Positions 1-5,218 of a DNA stretch of 5,218 nt are shown piece by piece; positions within the stretch are counted from its first letter, which is position 1; each line of letters starts with the position of its first letter. Both the position numbers and the translations under genes were made by a program. The notes beneath the pieces are model-generated. The model searched no databases, had not been told where the DNA came from, and saw only the letters and a list, made by a program, of their open reading frames with translations. The stretch spans positions 1 through 5,218 of the forward strand of contig CAYMFU010000284.1 in the NCBI GenBank assembly GCA_964389805.1. The letters are read 5' to 3'. Source of the DNA: JAGTVG01 sp964389805 (GTDB lineage Bacteria; Bacteroidota; Bacteroidia; Cytophagales; Cyclobacteriaceae).

Positions 1-684
1 ATCAATAAAATGCATAGCCAATATGTCTACTTCTGAATGCTTAAAATCAATTTCCCAGGTAACACCTCCATCGGAAGATTTAAAAATGCTCCCATGATTT
101 CCTGATACATAACCTATGTCATTGTTAATAAAATGAGTGTCGAAAATTGACAATTCAAGATCCGTTTCAGATTCTTTCCAATTAATACCTCCATCATGCG
201 TGAATAATAATTGGCCATTATCACCCCCGGACCACACATAATCAGTATCCAGACTAAAAACGGTGTTCATAGGGTACATGGTTGATTTTTGTGGTTCCGG
301 ATAAGCACCCCCACTTATTGATATATAAATGCTGCCATCTTCAGTATTTCCATTCATATCACCCGTGATCCAGCCCTTGTTTTCACTGATCATGTGGACA
401 CTTCTAAAGTTCCCGGGGAAATCATTTATCGGGGCTTGTGGCCATGTATTTCCACTCATTGTAGTTGACAGAATGGTATTATTATCACCAACCACCCAAC
501 CTGCTGATTGATCTACAAAAAATACATCTTTCAGGTCCACAAACACCTCAGTATATTGCAAACTCCAATCGTAGGGATTTGTTTGATGGGGTGTTCCAGG
601 TACGGGGATAGATCCAATGACAGGATCATCCTGACATCCATAGATGCTGATCACCAATAGAGATAAGATTATATGCATTCTCAT
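1..684 (-). CDS. YCF48/BNR-repeat beta-propeller lipoprotein, 3' end cut by window edge
   Basis: I translated this partial gene directly: 228 codons, open to the window edge, so the C-terminus is missing. The N-terminus MRMHIILSLLVISIYGCQDD is a short type II signal peptide with a lipobox-like IYGC, which puts the lipidated cysteine at residue 17. After it come repeats of the YCF48/BNR type at about residues 54-81, 95-133, 142-169 and 183-210, with a fifth starting near 223. Each has an aromatic/GxxxG strand (GWVVGDNNTI, VWSGGDNGQL, GYVSGNHGSI), and the better ones end in an Asp-box (THDGGINW, SSDGGVTW). The spacing of about 41 residues fits beta-propeller blades. Repeat 2 is degenerate, with an insert and no DGG-TW. 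Such proteins are usually secreted or surface scaffolds; YCF48 itself helps photosystem II assembly, but nothing here suggests photosynthesis. The chosen start gives a normal signal peptide. In-frame ATGs at 726 and 741 would add 14 or 19 residues ahead of it. Substrate or partner is unknown. Confidence 0.85.
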   Translation of the reverse strand, partial: MRMHIILSLLVISIYGCQDDPVIGSIPVPGTPHQTNPYDWSLQYTEVFVDLKDVFFVDQSAGWVVGDNNTILSTTMSGNTWPQAPINDFPGNFRSVHMISENKGWITGDMNGNTEDGSIYISISGGAYPEPQKSTMYPMNTVFSLDTDYVWSGGDNGQLLFTHDGGINWKESETDLELSIFDTHFINNDIGYVSGNHGSIFKSSDGGVTWEIDFKHSEVDILAMHFID

Positions 685-747
685 TCTAAAAGGGAGATAT
701 GAAGCTTTTGTTAGATCCTGGAACATATAGTACTTAACCATTATATA

Positions 748-772
748 AACCGGATGTTATGGATTACCGGTT
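748..772. repeat. GC-rich inverted repeat AACCGG-N13-CCGGTT
   Basis: Six-base arms AACCGG (748-753) and CCGGTT (767-772) are perfectly complementary around a 13-base spacer. They stand out as a GC-rich island in AT-rich DNA. The element lies 64-88 bp upstream of the preferred lipoprotein start at 684, so it could be an operator or a hairpin in the leader RNA. No run of T follows on the minus strand, so a terminator in that direction is unlikely. Confidence 0.35.
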
Positions 773-788
773 ATTTCTTTAAGAAATA
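772..788. repeat. 17-bp dyad TATTTCTTTAAGAAATA
   Basis: Perfect 8-bp arms (772-779 and 781-788) flank a single central base at 780. It shares base 772 with the neighbouring GC-rich inverted repeat. The single-base centre is more typical of a homodimeric regulator's binding site than of an RNA hairpin, although a 6-bp stem with a 5-base loop is also possible. It lies about 88-104 bp upstream of the lipoprotein start at 684. No regulator can be named. Confidence 0.35.
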
Positions 789-951
789 GTCGTTAATAAC
801 TACAATCCTTACTGGTTGTCAGAATAAAAATTGCTTTTATCTTTTATCTTCAGGAAATATCCACACACCTAATTCAACTATACTTCAAATGAAAAGAGTA
901 AAAATTGATATGTTTTTGGAGTGTTGATACTGAATTTATCATGTTGACCTA

Positions 952-1020
952 CTAAGCAAATTCTTTGAACTTCTCAGCCAAATTCGGTATTGGTTCCTCT
1001 TGTAATATTGTATCATACAT
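952..1020 (-). CDS. Doubtful 22-residue ORF or gene remnant with an EEPIP segment
   Basis: A minus-strand frame starts with ATG at 1020 and ends with TAG at 952-954. It begins MYDTILQEEPIP and ends AEKFKEFA. The frame stays open for 12 further codons upstream of the ATG, to a TAA. The acidic/EPIP/amphipathic-helix composition looks more protein-like than chance would suggest and faintly recalls the EP(V/I)PDR region of NepR-type anti-sigma factors, but it is far too short to assign. I see no Shine-Dalgarno sequence. Plus-strand frames over the same bases are also open for similar lengths, so chance is a serious alternative. Confidence 0.12.
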   Translation of the reverse strand: MYDTILQEEPIPNLAEKFKEFA

Positions 1021-1116
1021 TCGCAGATATAAAATCCGGAACGTTACTCTAGCTTTTTAGCTATAGAAATTAAATAAAATATTAAATCTTTAAACCAAAT
1101 TATTATATCAGAGAAG

Positions 1117-1137
1117 AAAAAATTAGTCGTACTAATT
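1117..1137 (-). terminator. Probable rho-independent terminator of the oxidoreductase gene
   Basis: On the minus strand, perfect 7-bp arms AATTAGT and ACTAATT (1137-1131 and 1127-1121) enclose a 3-base loop, ACG. They run straight into TTTT (1120-1117), giving six Ts in a row counting the end of the stem. It starts about 25 bases past the oxidoreductase stop codon, which is where an intrinsic terminator should be. The stem is AT-rich and therefore weak, which limits confidence. If it works, it separates this gene from the downstream lipoprotein gene. Confidence 0.45.
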
Positions 1138-1162
1138 AATTATGGAATCTCTATTTTCAAAT

Positions 1163-2443
1163 TTACGAGGGCCGCTTGTATTTCCCCCTGTATTCCCTTG
1201 CCAGTAATTTTGATGCCTCCGGATTATTTTCAATAGATTGGCTCTGCTGATCCCATTGTATGATGCTATCGGTATAGTATGAGATCATAGCTAATTGTAC
1301 AGTAGAAGTTGATTGGAAAGCATCTTCTATAGGACAACTTATCAGGTTTTTATCTTTTTGTTTAACTGCATTCAAAAAGTCAGCCATATGCGCTACTGCC
1401 ATATCCTTCCCGGGAATTTCAGTTACCTCCTGTATCTGTTCCTTGCCAGTCGGCATGGTCACAATTTTTCTGTCTGAAGCAAAAATAGTTGCCTTTTCTC
1501 CATAAAAGAATATGCCGTTGTTTAATTGAGTATTCAGGTCCCCGGATCCCCACAATCTGTGTTGCCAGGTAAGAGGTACAGTGTCAAAAATCATCCTGGA
1601 AGTAAGTGTATCAGGGGTGGTAATTTTACCTTTCAGAACTTCGAGCCCACCTGTAGTATAAAAACTTTCCGGCATACCCAGATCCATGATATGCCTGATG
1701 ATGTCAATATGGTGTATTCCCCAGTCAACAAAGTGGCCATTTCCATACTCTTTTTCAAGCCTCCATGCCAGGTGACCTATATTCGGACTGTAAGGTAATT
1801 TTGGCGCTGGCCCACACCACGCTTCCCAGTCCAATGAGGCAGGTGGGGTTTGTATGGTATTATCTTTAAGTATCGGGTTATAATGAATCTGAGCTCCAAT
1901 CTGATGTATTTTTCCAGCAACACCTTCCTGAATCATTTCTTTAGTCCTAGCAAAAGATTCGCTTTGCCGTCTTTGGAACCCAATCTGAATAATATTGCCG
2001 GTTTCCTGAGCAGCTTTAACCATAGCCAATCCTTCATTGACATCATATGCCAGAGGCTTTTCACAATAAATATCATATCCTTTTTTGCAAGCTGCAATAA
2101 ACTGTAAAGCATGCCAATGAGGTTGAGTTCCAATAAATATAGCCTCCAGTCCTTTATGTTCTAACAAATCTTCATACGCTTTATAAGTAGCGGGCTTTTT
2201 TCCTTGAAGTTTTTCCAGATCATCAGCACTTTGCTTTAAATGTTCAGTATCCACATCACATATTGCCAATACCTCTATGCCACCAGCCTTAAAGGCTGCC
2301 TCAGTTATTACCATGCCATACCAACCGACGCCGATTACTCCAACTTTGATTTTTTTCTCCTGTGAAAATCCCGGAGTGTGGATTGATGCATAAAGTGCTG
2401 CACTCCCAATGGTTCCCTGTTTTAAAAAATGTCTTCGTTTCAT
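1163..2443 (-). CDS. Tat-signal Gfo/Idh/MocA family oxidoreductase
   Basis: This is a complete 426-residue protein, a normal length for exported members of the family. The N-terminus MKRRHFLKQG carries a twin-arginine motif (RRHFLK), then a hydrophobic stretch to about residue 27, implying Tat export of the folded protein, probably with cofactor bound. A Rossmann fold follows: GVGWYG at 38-43 (GxGxxG), and Asp63 near the end of beta-2, which usually favours NAD(H). Family landmarks are TQPHWH (106-111), CEKP (127-130), DWEAWCGPAPKLPYSPN (205-221) and GHFVDWGIHHIDI (236-248). Lys129, Asp240 and His244 match the family's catalytic Lys and D-x-x-x-H pair. The C-terminal half fits the bacterial Gfo/Idh/MocA alpha/beta domain. 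Members oxidise or reduce sugars, cyclitols and derivatives; some relatives are NAD-dependent glycosidases (GH109). No neighbouring gene reveals the substrate. The start is set by the Tat motif; no Shine-Dalgarno is visible. The gene probably ends at the hairpin at 1117-1137. Confidence 0.93.
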   Translation of the reverse strand: MKRRHFLKQGTIGSAALYASIHTPGFSQEKKIKVGVIGVGWYGMVITEAAFKAGGIEVLAICDVDTEHLKQSADDLEKLQGKKPATYKAYEDLLEHKGLEAIFIGTQPHWHALQFIAACKKGYDIYCEKPLAYDVNEGLAMVKAAQETGNIIQIGFQRRQSESFARTKEMIQEGVAGKIHQIGAQIHYNPILKDNTIQTPPASLDWEAWCGPAPKLPYSPNIGHLAWRLEKEYGNGHFVDWGIHHIDIIRHIMDLGMPESFYTTGGLEVLKGKITTPDTLTSRMIFDTVPLTWQHRLWGSGDLNTQLNNGIFFYGEKATIFASDRKIVTMPTGKEQIQEVTEIPGKDMAVAHMADFLNAVKQKDKNLISCPIEDAFQSTSTVQLAMISYYTDSIIQWDQQSQSIENNPEASKLLAREYRGKYKRPS

Positions 2444-2583
2444 AACACAAATGTTAATAATTCAATATAAACATAAATAAAAAATCTCAGATCATCATGG
2501 ATGTAATGGGTATTATATGTTGATCGCTTTAAGTGGTTTTAAAAGTTGTTTGCTTGATTGATACTAAGTGCTAGAGATGATTT

Positions 2584-2595
2584 TCTATTAATAGA
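2584..2595. repeat. 12-bp perfect palindrome TCTATTAATAGA
   Basis: The sequence reads the same on both strands with no spacer. It lies near the middle of the divergent intergenic region, about 140 bp upstream of the oxidoreductase start and 173 bp upstream of the permease start. That is a reasonable place for an operator serving either or both genes. AT-rich palindromes of this length do arise by chance, and no known regulator motif is recognised. Confidence 0.25.
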
Positions 2596-2645
2596 TTGAT
2601 TCGAATAAATTAATATACGGCTAAATGTAACTTTTTAAGGAATCA

Positions 2646-2649
2646 GGAG
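2646..2649 (+). promoter_or_regulatory. Shine-Dalgarno-like GGAG ahead of the small ORF
   Basis: GGAG, within CAGGAGT, ends 8 bases before the ATG at 2658, which is ideal spacing for a ribosome binding site. It is the clearest Shine-Dalgarno match at any candidate start in this window. None of the three large genes has one, as is common in Bacteroidota. It is the main reason for listing the small ORF. Confidence 0.3.
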
Positions 2650-2657
2650 TCATAAAT

Positions 2658-2750
2658 ATGAAAACATATCCTGAATGCAACTGTTATTATTATTTATTGT
2701 CATTACTAAAAGTAAAGATTTTTTGTTTGAAAGGTCATTTTTATCTCTAA
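2658..2750 (+). CDS. Small 30-residue ORF upstream of the permease, possible leader peptide
   Basis: An ATG preceded by a well-spaced GGAG opens a 30-codon frame ending with TAA at 2748-2750, 17 bases before the permease ATG. The product begins MKTYPECNCYYYLLSLLKVK and ends in HFYL. It has three cysteines, five tyrosines (three consecutive, all TAT codons) and a short hydrophobic centre. I do not recognise it. Its position suggests a leader peptide coupled to permease translation, or a small membrane peptide. Against this, it is short, its composition is odd, and low-complexity AT-rich DNA gives such frames by chance. A possible permease promoter at 2697-2729 lies inside it, and the two interpretations compete. 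Confidence 0.22.
   Translation: MKTYPECNCYYYLLSLLKVKIFCLKGHFYL
2697..2729 (+). promoter_or_regulatory. Weak Bacteroidota-type promoter candidate for the permease
   Basis: TTG at 2697-2699 and TTTGTTTG at 2722-2729 resemble the -33 TTG and -7 TAnnTTTG elements of Bacteroidota promoters. The -7 match has one mismatch (A replaced by T), and the 22-bp gap is slightly long. Transcription would start a few bases after 2729, leaving a leader of roughly 30 bases before the ATG at 2768. In such AT-rich DNA the match could easily be accidental. Confidence 0.18.
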
Positions 2751-2767
2751 AAGAAATTTGAAATAAT

Positions 2768-5131
2768 ATGATACGCAACTATTTTATTGTCTCACTGCGG
2801 AACCTGCTTAAGAAAAAGATTTATTCAATAATAAATATTACTGGCCTGGCTATTGGTATTACCTGCAGCATCCTGATTCTACTTTGGGTAAATGATGAGT
2901 TATCTTTTGATAAATTCCATCCTAAGGCAGACCGCCTGTATCAACTGATGGCCAGCGCTGATTTTGATAATACCATCAATACCTGGCAATCTGTACCCCT
3001 GCCTTCTTATGAAGCCTTAAAAACGGCAAATTCTTATATCCGGAATTCAGCTGTTACAGACTGGGGAGGTGATCACTTACTTGTTCATGGAGAGAAGAAA
3101 TTATATCTGAGAGGTTTTTTCGTTAGCGAAGAATTTCTGACCATGTTCGAATTTCCGCTTATTTATGGAAATGCCACAGATGTTTTGAATGATGCCTCAA
3201 GTATAGTTATTACAGAGGAAACAGCTGCAAAATTCTTTGGTGAAGAAGATCCGATCAATAGAGTTATCAGAGTTGATGATCGTGGTGATCTTAAAGTTAC
3301 TGGTATACTAAAAGATATTCCCAAGAATTCATCGTTTGAATTTGATTATCTCATTTCATGGAAGCATAGAAGATCGGTAAATCCATGGGTAATTGAAAAT
3401 GAAGACAACTGGGGTAATTATTCCTTTCAGGTATTTGTGGAACTATCGGAACATATGCATTTGGCCGAAGTCAATGAGGCTATAAAGCCTATGCTCCAGG
3501 ATAATGGTGAAGACGACATGAAGTCAGAATTATTTCTCTATCCGCTATTACGCTGGAGGTTACATTTCAGCTTTGAAAATGGAGAAGAAAAAGGGGGCAT
3601 GATCGATTTTGTAAAAATGTTCAGCCTAATAGCCGTTTTTATTCTCATCATAGCATGTATAAACTTCATGAATCTGGCAACAGCACGATCTGAAAGTCGT
3701 GCACGTGAAGTGGGTATTAGGAAAAGCATTGGGTCAAAACGATCGGACCTGATCATTCAATTTATATCTGAATCCCTGCTTATTTCGTTTATTGCATATT
3801 TCATAGCCATATTAGCAACATTCCTGATTCTTCCTTTCTATAATAATCTGGTTGACAAAGAACTTTATATAAATTTCAGATCATTCGATTTCTGGATTTT
3901 TTCTATAATTATGATATTATTGACGGGTTTGCTTGCCGGAAGTTATCCAGCGTTTTATTTATCTTCTTTTAAACCCATAAAAGTTTTGAAGGGTAAATTG
4001 CAGGAAGGTCGAAGAGCCAGCTTGCCGAGAAAAATATTGGTCATTTTACAATTTGGTTTTTCCATATTATTGATCATGGGTACGATAGTAATATACAACC
4101 AGATTCAACTTGTAAAGAACCGGGAATTGGGTTATCAACAGAAAAATATGATTATGGTTGAACTCAACGATGAGCTGGACAAAAACTATCATGTACTTAA
4201 AAATGAACTATTACAATCTGGTATAGTTGATGGAGTTACCATTTCCAATAGTCCCATCACTCAAATTAACTCCAATAATTTTCTGGGCTGGCCAGGTAAA
4301 CCAGAAGAGCAGAAAGTAATATTTACCACCATAACCACTGAATACGATTATGCCCATACTATGGGCATCGAAATACTTCAGGGAAGAGATTTTTCACCTG
4401 ACTTTCCCAGTGATTCAAGTGCCATTCTAATCAACCTGGCGGCTCTTGAATTAATGAACCTGGAAGATCCCATTGGGACTGAATTAGACTTGTGGGGACA
4501 AAAACGGACGCTTGTAGGCGTATTGGATAATGTGTTAATGGGTTCCCCATATCAGGAAGTTAAACCTTTATTCGCCATTATTGACGATTGGGGGGGGTAT
4601 GTTACGATAAGACTGAGCCAAACGCAAGATATAAATGCGTCTTTAAATCAAGTAAAGGACCTCTTTGAGAAGTATAATGCTGCCTATCCTTTTGAATATA
4701 ATTTTGCCGACCTTGAATTTGATAAAAAGTTTAAGTCCATCAATATGACCAGCAATCTTTCCAATATTTTTGCAACTCTGGCTATAATCATTACTGGATT
4801 AGGTTTGTTTGGTTTGGCAGCATACACCGCAGAGCAAAGAACGAAAGAAATAGGAATTCGAAAGGTGATGGGGGCATCAGTTATGAATATCGTTAGATTA
4901 ATGACAAGTGATTTTTCCAGGCTTGTTATCATTTCCTATATAATCTCCGCTCCTATTTCGTGGTGGCTATTGAGTTGGTATCTTGAAAGATATCCTGTTC
5001 ATACCAAAATTCATTTCTGGATCTTTGTGGTTACAGGTGTATTTGCATTGGGCTTTGCACTGATCATTGTGACGTCTCAAACCATTAAGGCTGCACATGC
5101 TGATCCCGTCAATTCTTTGAGAAATGAATAA
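2768..5131 (+). CDS. FtsX/MacB-like ABC transporter permease, two-module type
   Basis: This is a complete 787-residue inner-membrane protein, typical in length for the large Bacteroidota permeases of this family. Eight membrane helices are visible at about 17-41, 283-305, 328-358, 374-398, 420-443, 662-687, 715-738 and 748-770. Helix 1 leads into a first MacB-type periplasmic domain (about 42-280), which opens with the family hallmark NDELSFDKF...RLYQL, and helix 5 into a second (about 444-660). Each half ends in an FtsX domain with a repeated cytoplasmic motif, REVGIRKSIG (313-322) and KEIGIRKVMG (693-702), and a similar tail (KPIKVLKG; DPVNSLRNE). The family moves no solute through a channel; with a LolD/MacB-type ATPase it drives mechanical work on periplasmic lipoproteins, toxins or peptides. 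No ATPase gene is in view, so the substrate is unknown. An in-frame TGA at 2759-2761 limits the start to 2768. Two in-frame stops, TAA TAG, end it. Codons 608-610 hold an eight-G run. Confidence 0.93.
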   Translation: MIRNYFIVSLRNLLKKKIYSIINITGLAIGITCSILILLWVNDELSFDKFHPKADRLYQLMASADFDNTINTWQSVPLPSYEALKTANSYIRNSAVTDWGGDHLLVHGEKKLYLRGFFVSEEFLTMFEFPLIYGNATDVLNDASSIVITEETAAKFFGEEDPINRVIRVDDRGDLKVTGILKDIPKNSSFEFDYLISWKHRRSVNPWVIENEDNWGNYSFQVFVELSEHMHLAEVNEAIKPMLQDNGEDDMKSELFLYPLLRWRLHFSFENGEEKGGMIDFVKMFSLIAVFILIIACINFMNLATARSESRAREVGIRKSIGSKRSDLIIQFISESLLISFIAYFIAILATFLILPFYNNLVDKELYINFRSFDFWIFSIIMILLTGLLAGSYPAFYLSSFKPIKVLKGKLQEGRRASLPRKILVILQFGFSILLIMGTIVIYNQIQLVKNRELGYQQKNMIMVELNDELDKNYHVLKNELLQSGIVDGVTISNSPITQINSNNFLGWPGKPEEQKVIFTTITTEYDYAHTMGIEILQGRDFSPDFPSDSSAILINLAALELMNLEDPIGTELDLWGQKRTLVGVLDNVLMGSPYQEVKPLFAIIDDWGGYVTIRLSQTQDINASLNQVKDLFEKYNAAYPFEYNFADLEFDKKFKSINMTSNLSNIFATLAIIITGLGLFGLAAYTAEQRTKEIGIRKVMGASVMNIVRLMTSDFSRLVIISYIISAPISWWLLSWYLERYPVHTKIHFWIFVVTGVFALGFALIIVTSQTIKAAHADPVNSLRNE
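4590..4597 (+). repeat. Eight-G homopolymer inside the permease gene
   Basis: Eight consecutive Gs cover Trp608-Gly609-Gly610 in the second periplasmic domain. In the frame given, the gene is intact. Losing one G would bring a TAA at 4608-4610 into frame; gaining one would bring in a TGA at 4666-4668. Either change removes the last FtsX domain and helices 6-8. The tract is striking in AT-rich DNA and is a possible slippage site. Confidence 0.9.
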
Positions 5132-5218
5132 TAGTGAATCCTGGATTAAACGATATTAAATGGGTAATACCTGGTTTTAGTCCATTGAATAAAAAGAACC
5201 CACTTGCCTAATAATTTT
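5132..5218. other. 87-bp downstream flank with no convincing gene or terminator
   Basis: After the permease stop I see no stem followed by a T run. Short dyads occur (AATCC-T-GGATT at 5137-5147 and GGTA-A-TACC at 5163-5171), but their loops are too small for terminators. Frames on both strands stay open for 23-25 codons, which is expected by chance over this length. A minus-strand frame ending at 5146-5148 could be the tail of a convergent gene running in from outside the window, but nothing identifies it. Confidence 0.5.

Larger units (their letters stand above)
685..1162. other. 478-bp intergenic region between two minus-strand genes
   Basis: This AT-rich stretch separates the oxidoreductase gene (which ends at 1163) from the start of the lipoprotein gene (684). 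It holds two abutting inverted repeats (748-772 and 772-788) upstream of the lipoprotein gene, a doubtful 22-codon minus-strand ORF (952-1020) and a probable terminator hairpin (1117-1137). A weak 5-bp dyad, TAGCT-TTTT-AGCTA, lies near 1050-1065. I found no good match to the Bacteroidota promoter pattern (TTG about 20 bp before TAnnTTTG) ahead of the lipoprotein gene, though a promoter must lie here if that gene is transcribed independently. Confidence 0.7.
2444..2767. other. 324-bp divergent intergenic region
   Basis: This AT-rich region lies between the starts of the minus-strand oxidoreductase gene and the plus-strand permease gene, so it must hold the promoters for both unless the permease is read from elsewhere. 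It contains a 12-bp perfect palindrome (2584-2595), a small plus-strand ORF with a good ribosome binding site (2658-2750) and a weak promoter-like pair (2697-2729). On the minus strand I found only one-mismatch matches to TAnnTTTG with no properly spaced TTG, so I do not call an oxidoreductase promoter. Confidence 0.7.

Noticed and set aside
329..511. 60-codon plus-strand frame
   Set aside because: It lies opposite the lipoprotein gene, whose repeats and signal peptide are clear, and its product resembles no family.
890..928. 12-codon plus-strand frame beginning MKRVKIDMF
   Set aside because: It is too short, has no ribosome binding site and has no visible partner.
1050..1065. TAGCT-TTTT-AGCTA dyad as a terminator
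   Set aside because: The stem is only 5 bp and no T run follows in either direction; the hairpin at 1117-1137 is a better candidate.
1526..2107. Plus-strand frames of 90 and 85 codons (1526-1798 and 1850-2107) opposite the oxidoreductase
   Set aside because: They are antisense to strongly conserved motifs of the oxidoreductase and have no protein features of their own.
1933..2133. 66-codon minus-strand frame
   Set aside because: It is an alternative frame within the oxidoreductase gene, overlapping its CEKP active-site region.
1163..2443. Specific assignment of the oxidoreductase as a GH109 alpha-N-acetylgalactosaminidase
   Set aside because: The Tat signal and Rossmann fold are shared across many Gfo/Idh/MocA subfamilies, and I see no residue pattern that singles out GH109.
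3538..3756. 72-codon minus-strand frame
   Set aside because: It is antisense to the first FtsX domain of the permease, including the EVGIRK motif.
4684..4932. 82-codon minus-strand frame
   Set aside because: It is antisense to the second FtsX domain of the permease; its hydrophobic look reflects the membrane helices on the other strand.
5134..5217. Open frames on both strands after the permease (25 codons from GTG at 5134; 23 codons ending at 5146 on the minus strand)
   Set aside because: Two opposing frames of similar length point to chance. Neither has a recognisable motif, and the window ends before the minus-strand one could be judged.

Overview
The window looks like chromosomal DNA of a member of the Bacteroidota, most likely a free-living Cytophagales-type bacterium. 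The grounds are inference from gene content and style. It is AT-rich with long AT-rich intergenic stretches, and the three main genes lack clear Shine-Dalgarno sequences. It carries a large two-module FtsX/MacB-like permease of the kind these bacteria hold in many copies, a Tat-signal Gfo/Idh/MocA oxidoreductase, and a YCF48-repeat lipoprotein. No RNA gene, insertion sequence, CRISPR array or prophage gene was seen.

Layout. Positions 1-684 (minus strand) hold the N-terminal 228 residues of a predicted lipoprotein built from YCF48/BNR-like beta-propeller repeats; its 3' end lies outside the window. Positions 685-1162 are a 478-bp gap with two abutting inverted repeats upstream of the lipoprotein gene, a doubtful 22-codon ORF, and a likely intrinsic terminator for the next gene. 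Positions 1163-2443 (minus) encode a complete 426-residue, probably Tat-exported, NAD(P)-dependent oxidoreductase with an intact catalytic Lys/Asp/His set. Positions 2444-2767 are a divergent intergenic region with a 12-bp palindrome and a 30-codon small ORF that has the best ribosome binding site in the window. Positions 2768-5131 (plus) encode a complete 787-residue ABC-transporter permease with eight predicted membrane helices. The last 87 bp hold no convincing gene.

The genes do not form an obvious pathway. The lipoprotein and oxidoreductase genes share a strand but are separated by 478 bp and a probable terminator, so they are probably separate transcripts. The permease is transcribed divergently and has no ATPase partner gene in view. 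All three major products are predicted to act at or beyond the inner membrane. I see no convincing new multi-gene system here. The items most worth a second look are the eight-G tract inside the permease gene, the small ORF just ahead of the permease, and the abutting dyads upstream of the lipoprotein gene.
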